Of a stretch of 64,000 nucleotides of DNA, positions 58,046-64,000 are shown piece by piece (the first letter of the stretch is position 1; every line of letters starts with the position of its first letter). The stretch lies in the NCBI GenBank assembly GCA_028751875.1, contig CM054143.1, positions 62,062,382-62,126,381 of the forward strand, given 5' to 3'. Under the pieces are notes generated by a model, which was given only the letters and a program-made list of their open reading frames with translations, was not told the DNA's origin and did no database searches. Source of the DNA: Rapana venosa. Lineage: Eukaryota; Mollusca; Gastropoda; Neogastropoda; Muricidae. The position numbers were made by a program, and so were the translations under genes.

Positions 58046-58091
58046 CTTTTGTTCTTCTGTTCCTGTGTAAAATACTACTTTCTTTTTGTTT

Positions 58092-58352
58092 AGTTGGGAT
58101 AGCTCAGTGGTCAGAGCACTCGCTTTCCCCCAGCCAAGTTAAGCAGCATCGAGCGTGGTTACTAGTTGGATGGGTGACCATTTGTGCGCCTTGGCTTCAG
58201 TACAGTTCCCCCAGCTGTAAATAGGTACCTGCTCTCTTTAGGGTCAGAGAAGGTAAAGCAGCGAGGGAGAGGAGATGGGCATCACCCTCAATATGCTGGC
58301 CCCTAGAGAAGTGAGGTCTCTGACGCCTTGCTCTCCTACAACCTTATAGGTT
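58092..58352 (+). mobile_element. tRNA/5S-like chimeric SINE, best copy
   Basis: Starts GTTGGGATAGCTCAGTGGTC then AGAGCACTCG, a tRNA A-box region. From 58,135 it continues AAGTTAAGCAGCATCGAGCG, TGGTTACTAGTTGGATGGGT and GACC, closely matching the internal control region of 5S rRNA. The 3' half has AAATAGGTACCTGCTCTCTT, AGGGTCAGAGAAGGTAAAGC and ends near TTATAGGTTATGG. No tRNA B box (GGTTCGA) is seen where expected; the 5S-like block takes its place. Confidence 0.85.
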
Positions 58353-58407
58353 ATGGAACACCTTTACATCTACTGACAGAAACGGTAATATTCAGTAAGC
58401 ATTATCA

Positions 58408-58743
58408 TTAGTCCATGTTCATAGCCAGGCCATCATCCAATGGGGGAGAGAGGGTAGGTGAAGTGTCTGCCTCATTTTTCTCTTCAGTTCTGTTCCTTCT
58501 GTGCTGTTGGAGATAACAATCGAGTTCTCTTCCTCTGTTGTGTGGCCTCTTTGTTTCTACACTAAAAGTAGGCGATTGTTTCACCGAGAGTGATCCGGTG
58601 CGCTTTTTTTTAGCCAGGTTCACATTAGGCCTTGGGTGGGACAGGTGTGTTCCCTTGGCTGTTGTGGTTTTGTCACACATAGTTGTATGGTCTGTGTTAT
58701 GTTGTACAGGGAATGAAAGAATTTGTTTTTTATTGCCTGACAT
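58408..58743 (-). CDS. Hypothetical 111-codon frame
   Basis: A minus-strand frame from ATG at 58,743 to a stop at 58,408. It is rich in K, R, T, S and P (for example AKKKRTGSLSVKQSPTFSVE) with no domain I recognise. It begins inside an ATT repeat at the end of a LINE 3' tail, which argues against a normal gene. It may be an unrecognised part of the surrounding LINE fragments. Confidence 0.25.
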   Translation of the reverse strand: MSGNKKQILSFPVQHNTDHTTMCDKTTTAKGTHLSHPRPNVNLAKKKRTGSLSVKQSPTFSVETKRPHNRGRELDCYLQQHRRNRTEEKNEADTSPTLSPPLDDGLAMNMD

Positions 58744-58810
58744 AATAATAATACTATATGGAATTTATAGAGTGCTGAATCTTGTAAAGCAAACAAATCA
58801 AAGCACTAAA
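58744..58810 (-). repeat. LINE 3' tail fragment
   Basis: ATAATAATACTATATGGAAT, TTATAGAGTGCTGAATCTTG and AAATCAAAGCACT match the reversed tail of the CR1-like LINEs. Confidence 0.65.
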
Positions 58811-58984
58811 ATCATATGCCAAAGTCAATAATAATTATGGGTGTATCTAGATTTTCAAAATATTGTTGTCTTTTTACATTCATTACTTTTAAAATAATTT
58901 TAGCAATTATGTCCTGTTTCAACAGCACACTTGTTTTTATTGTACTTATTCCAGCATAAGTGGAAAGCATTGAAAAGGTGTTTT

Positions 58985-59105
58985 GTTGCAGCTATCAACC
59001 TGTGGTCTCTCCAAAGTCAGAATGTGGCTACCTTAATGGTGGGCAAAAATGCAACCAAAAATCTCACCACTGGTGAACCTCAGAGCTCTAGCTGAGGAAG
59101 GAAAA
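58985..59105 (+). repeat. SINE 3' module, clean copy
   Basis: Contains GTCAGAATGTGGCTACCTTA, ATGGTGGGCAAAAATGC, AAAATCTCACCACTGGTGAA and CCTCAGAGCTCTAGCTGAGG. The last part is partly self-complementary (CTCAG...CTGAG). The same module occurs in at least five other places here. Confidence 0.75.
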
Positions 59106-59504
59106 AAAGAAAGAAAAAGATGTGTTTGACTGTGAAGAGTGTGTATAATTGCACAGACTTCTGCAATACTAGGTTTCATTAGCTTACAATCCCCCCCCCC
59201 CCCTTTTCCTCGAAAAAAAAGCCTAACCAACCTCTCTGGCAGACTGATAAAGGGACAAAACCCTCCCTTTCTTGGCTAAAGCTCTCAGGTTTACCTACCT
59301 TACTTTATCTGTCCTCTTGTACCATGTAGGGCATCGAGGGGAGAAAGAGCTTATGGTCTCTGGCAAGCTGGACTGCCTGGCTGGGTGGATGCCAGTCTTC
59401 ATGCTTTCTTTCACACCCTCGAGCCACGTCTTTTCTCTTGCCTTATACCCTGATATCCTTTTGTTGTATATGCTTTATTGGCAAGCTGATGAGATTTTGT
59501 GTAT

Positions 59505-59762
59505 GTGACCATTTTGGTTCACCATGAAGGTAGCCACATTCAGGATTGTATGCTGGGTTCATCATCAGCATGTGTACGTACATAAAGGTAATTAACGCAC
59601 TGGCAGGTCTGCACTTTCAATTGATCAGGGAGATTGTAAAAATTCTTGCCCTTTATACATCAGACACAGCTCCCAAGATTCAAACCCATGATTTCAAGGA
59701 CTGACAAACTGAAGTCAAATTTTCTTAACCGCTTGGCTGTAGCCTCCATTACAATTATCAGA
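59505..59762 (-). mobile_element. SINE family C copy with shared 3' module
   Basis: Reversed, the head is GGCTACAGCCAAGCGGTTAA with a B-box-like GGGTTTGAATCTTGGGAG. The body contains GCAGACCTGCCAGTGCGTTA, and the 3' end carries AATGTGGCTACCTTCATGGT then GAACCAAAATGGTCAC. The 3' end is therefore the same module used by family B, while the head and body differ. Confidence 0.7.
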
Positions 59763-62104
59763 AACAACTGCAGTGGTAAGTGAACAAAGCAGCAGAGAAC
59801 TCTCTTTCATCACAGACTCCAGAAGTACTTCCTCTTCACTTTATTCCTGGGTTAGTTACAACAAGTAAAAATCACACCTCATAAAAATGCGTAAATGCAG
59901 TCATTCAAAATCAACACAAACTGACATTTGGGTTTACAGGAAGGGTAAGAGATGAGGCAGGCAGATGATACTGGTACAGTGAAACAAGAATACATATCAT
60001 ACATTAACACAGATAACCCCCCCAAAACTATATAAATAATTTCTATTTTTTCCACAGCAGTTTATGAGTAGAGAGATAGGAACAGACACAGGAAGCATTT
60101 ATTCAGTTCTTACAAAGAATTGGACTCCTGGTCCTTGTTAAACACTGGAAGACCTGTCCCATAGAGACAACCTTCCCATAGTGTGAACTTCGGATTCAGT
60201 CTCCTGAAAGTCCTTCAGAAAAGACTGTAAATCTAGATTGTGCTAATGTTTGCCTCAAAATCTTCAGCATGCAGTGAAGTTGATCCATCTTTTGTGCATG
60301 TGTAAAACTCTTGTGGCCAAGGATGACATGCACACATCCAGTCTGTAATCTGACTGCTATATAACCATCTCAATGAAGATGGTTAGTGTTGAGGAAGAAT
60401 AATATATCACTATCAGACGTTAAGAAAAAGGAATATTTCTTCATCAAATTAGTCATGATTATTAAAAAAAGTAAGAGAAATAGATACAAGAAATAACCAA
60501 AGGGATACCAGCTACACATAAGCTTGGGAGAATGCATTTACTGAAATTAAGTTTTAAACAGCAAGTTATCACTATATATTTACAAGAAATCTACATTAGC
60601 ATAGCTAAATACTCATGACATTTCTTAAAAATAATTACCTTAAATAATGGATGAGACAGTTCAGTCACAATATGGAAACAAATCACTTTTAGATACAAGC
60701 ATCACACATTGACCAATCCTTTCATTCCACTGTGACCGATTTCCACACCCAGAACCAAAACAAGACCACAAATCTATAAAAAAAACCCACACCAAACAAC
60801 AGGCATAACTTCCATACATCACATAGTAATCAGCCGTTAACATATTCAGCATAGCTGTAGGCAGGAGGAATTATTGAATAAGCCTACCATTCCTTTGTTT
60901 CAGTCTTATTGCTTACCAGACATCTACAGTGACGTGGGAATAAAAACTGTATTAATTTTCTCACAGTGATTCCCAGGTGAGATAAGCGAAAGAGTGCATA
61001 TTCTGGGTGAACCCCTGGGTATTAAGCTAGGTAGTGCCCAACATTAAGTCTATCAAAGAGGAAATTTCATCACATTTGTAGACCATAACCCAGCCAAGCT
61101 GGGAGGTTATTTCAAGGTTGACACAACACACAGGAAGACAGACACTATATACATTTTACACAAGTTCAACACCTGAATACTGAGAACAAACTGGATGGGG
61201 GATGGAGGGGGGGGTAGGAGGGAAGGGAAGCACCACAAAATGTAAAAATCGTTATGACACAATGGTCAAACCACTTCAGTTTCTCCAGTTCATCCCGTAT
61301 GTCAATTAATGACAAAGTTTTAAGGACAGAGTTCTGAGTAAGGTGGGAGACTTATTACTGAGTAACAAGCAGTGACAACACTGTTAAGAGGTGACACACC
61401 ATCTTGACCAGATAATGGACAGCTGCAACAAGCCGAGGGAATGTACAAGCAGAACAGTTTGGTCCCAGAGACGAGTTGTTTTTATCAATACTGGTACATA
61501 CACAGGGTTCAAACCTTGACGACCACCCAGGCTATACCTTACCAGTGGGTTGCATTTTAGACAAAAGTAGACTTTCTAAACAACTGATGGGAAGTTTTTA
61601 GTTGTTTCTTTCTTTGATGGGAAGTAGTGACTGTATATACATGTATACTTTTTTTTGGTAACATACAGAAGGCAGTAAACAACCACTACAGGGCAGCTTC
61701 ATCACAATAAGCCAAACAACAAGTTCTCTCAGTTTCACAGTCATGCTCCAAGCAGCATTTCAGTCGCAATATAAAGTCTTAAGAGCATTTTAGATATTAC
61801 TGAAGCATTAGAAAAATACTTTCCTGAAGAGTCAGAACTAGACCTCCATCCCAAGAATGTTGTAGAATTTAAAAATAAAAAAACTGAGAACAAGGTGAGG
61901 AAAAAAGCACCACAGTATGTGACATCGATGGCTAAACCATAGTGTCACAGTATTTCAGGAAAAGCATGCCAGCAGAACACTATGGTCCCATTCCCTTGTG
62001 TATACATCCTTCAATGAGACTTGACTGATGTCTTGTGTGCCAGTGTACATGCCATGCCATTTTTAAGCAAAAACATCCAAACATTTTTTCTAAGAAAGCG
62101 TTAG
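59763..62104 (-). other. Possible 3' UTR of the gene at 62.1k
   Basis: No coding exon is seen. On the minus strand an AATAAA hexamer lies near 59,838-59,843, about 2.26 kb after the stop at 62,105; another is near 60,098. If the terminal exon is real, this stretch is its 3' UTR. Confidence 0.35.
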
Positions 62105-62242
62105 CTACCTATGACCAGTGACATGGATGACATGAACATACCCAGCATGCATTCTGTGAACAGGAGAGGGACGGGCTCCACCAGGGTTCAACTTGCCCAG
62201 GTCATACTGTATGAAAACACCAGAGCCTTGCCTCTGTGACTC
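62105..62242 (-). CDS. Unidentified last coding exon, HRMHAGYVHV
   Basis: After TTCCACCTGCCTCCACAAG the minus strand reads 45 codons and a TAG stop, in phase 0: ESQRQGSGVFIQYDLGKLNP, GGARPSPVHRMHAGYVHVIH then VTGHR. Alternating hydrophobic and basic residues with a P-rich loop look like a conserved C-terminal tail. I do not recognise the family. Upstream exons were not found in the remaining 1.8 kb and probably lie beyond the window. Confidence 0.5.
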   Translation of the reverse strand, partial: ESQRQGSGVFIQYDLGKLNPGGARPSPVHRMHAGYVHVIHVTGHR

Positions 62243-64000
62243 CTTGTGGAGGCAGGTGGAACAGAGAAAGAAAGAAAGAAAGAAGTGCTAAAAACGGTTT
62301 TCCTGACCCACCAAAAAAAGCTGGTCCTTTCTTTTAGAAAACGTTGAAGAGATGTCATCACTGATCAAAGCTGCATAAAAACCAATCTTTTGGGAGGTTG
62401 TAAGAAATAGATTTTTTTTTAAGGACAGACAGACAGACAGATGCATACAAATAAGCATCAGAATATCCTCTACTGTATGCAAACTTTTATCCTAGTTCTC
62501 AGGCACTGTAAAAACCAAAACAGTCATGATAGTTTACACCATCATATCCAAACACATACACAGAAATCCAAACACAAGCACGTACCCACAAGTCCTGACA
62601 AAACCTAATCCCACATTTGTCTACCACAACCAGATTCAAAGCTACAATATGAACTGGACTAGCCAGCCCTTTCACTCAGTTTCTCCTACTTAAGATTGAA
62701 AGAAAAAAAAAAGACATTGAAAAGAAAAATCCAGAAATGACAGATAAACACACAAATGCCACGCAGGAAAACCCCACAGCAGATCACACAGCCAGAGTCT
62801 GTCCAATATTTACAATCATCAATTTCCTTCTAAAAAAAAGAAAAAGAAAAAGAAAAAAAGCACAAACCACCAATGACTTCAACACACAATCAACATTGCT
62901 GTTATCACTCATAATGACTGGGAATGCAAAGTACTGAGCTACAAATGACGCTGCACACATTTCCTTCAACACAAAAATCATGGTCCCTTGGTTTACTGTG
63001 CTATAGCTCCTTTCTTCAAAATGATAAAACTAGTTTACTTCTATCTCACTAGCACACACGCATGCACGCTCTCACTCACACAATCTGCAAACATTTAACA
63101 ACCATTTATTTTCATTACAAATGATCTAACATTCATTTTCAGGGAAACCTCCCAGAAATGTAAAATTCTGTTTGTGAGATGTGAAAGGCATTTTCAGTGT
63201 TCATAAAGTCTTTTTAAGGAAGCCCTGCAAGCCAAGTGAAAGAAACACTACCCTCATAGGGAAAAATCCCTCGAAGAAGCAAACACAGAAACTGCACCCA
63301 ACAAAATGAAAAAACAACAAAAGAGTACACATGGAAACTAATATTTTCCCGTTCTACAATTACGCTTGACAGACATTCTGTGACTCAGCAGTACATGATA
63401 AGTACATAGCAACTTGCTTTTAGAAAATCAGATTCTTCTGCATTAGAAACCTACCAGCCATATGAAGCACCATGAAAAACCAAACGACCCTGTTACATTT
63501 TTAACCACAACATGAAGGAAAGAATGTTCAATTCTTTCCTTCTGAGGACAATGTATGAGCACTCAAGTGCTTTTCTACATTCAGTCCCCATGAGCGTAGT
63601 TTTTGTTAAGGACAAAGAACAGCAAAGGACGACAACTTACAAGAGTTTTCTTCTTTTCATAATCTTGCAATTTTCTCTTTGCTAATAGTCATATCATTTG
63701 CGGGAAAGGATTACAAAGCAAATAATGTGCAATGACTATATAATCTTCATTTCTTGCTGGAAGCAAGTTCAAAACCATGATTGGTGGGCTACTTGCGTTT
63801 TGTACTGGGTAAGCTGTCTCTTCTAGCTAGATGATCTCTCTACTGTGCATGTGCCATGTTTGGCACTGTAAAAGTGTCTATTCTGAGGACCATGGTGACC
63901 AGCAGAGTGTGTCCTCCTCACTAGGTATCTTTGTTTTGCTGTTTATCAGAGATGAACACATCCATCTGAGGTAGTGACGAACTTGACAACAATCAACATG
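62243..64000. other. Probable intron, nothing recognised
   Basis: AT-rich sequence with GAAA repeats (62,266-62,283) and ACAG repeats (62,422-62,441). No exon, repeat family or RNA gene was identified up to the window end. Confidence 0.45.

Noticed and set aside
58092..58165. tRNA gene
   Set aside because: A-box present, but no cloverleaf or B box; the sequence continues into a 5S-like segment and is a SINE.

Overview
This is an animal genomic window, most likely from a marine lophotrochozoan and probably a gastropod mollusc. That placement is inferred from intron-rich split coding sequence, AT-rich introns, abundant CA/GT microsatellites, tRNA-headed SINEs and CR1-, RTE- and I-like LINE fragments; no single sequence proves it. 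Nothing bacterial (operons, Shine-Dalgarno sites, CRISPR) is present.

The main gene is a minus-strand orthologue of the centrosome scaffold CEP192/SPD-2, running from its start codon at 48,778 down to at least 12,780. I found about twenty exons or candidate exons from splice signals, codon phase and similarity to remembered human CEP192. In transcription order they are 48.7k (start), 47.2k, 46.0k, 41.5k (acidic PLK4-docking-like exon), 40.6k (possible 29-nt microexon), 39.2k, 38.4k, 37.9k, 36.9k, 36.0k, 35.0k, 33.7k, 30.1k, 25.7k, 25.5k, 23.2k (conserved GAYMAARTETLGTLGG), 22.3k, 20.3-21.7k (frame-broken), 19.1k, 18.2k and 17.4k (first PapD-like region) and 12.9k (next PapD-like region). The C-terminal third of the protein is not seen.

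Other genic signals are weaker: an unidentified minus-strand last exon at 10.9k, an unidentified minus-strand last exon at 62.1k, and a possible plus-strand first exon with a promoter-like GC palindrome at 53.8k. The last may sit head-to-head with CEP192.

Mobile DNA fills the introns and the CEP192 upstream region. There is an RTE-like LINE (13.7-15.1k), CR1-like LINE pieces (23.3-25.0k, 49.0-49.6k, 49.9-52.8k, 54.9-55.3k), an I-like LINE with RNase H (54.7-56.6k), and other LINE scraps (57.7-58.0k). SINEs form at least three families, one with a tRNA-like start joined to a 5S-rRNA-like segment. Two TTAA-flanked DNA transposons with inverted termini are present: 640 bp inside a LINE and 3.3 kb inside a SINE. 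A ~29-bp minisatellite spans about 1 kb at 15.7-16.7k.

Sequence quality is uneven. Bases 1 to ~7,300 are a homopolymer-stretched artefact with almost no biological information. Bases ~15-23k and ~26-30k show milder homopolymer errors that break reading frames. Two 500-N gaps (11,457-11,956 and 57,149-57,648) and an 82-base poly-G run complete the technical picture.
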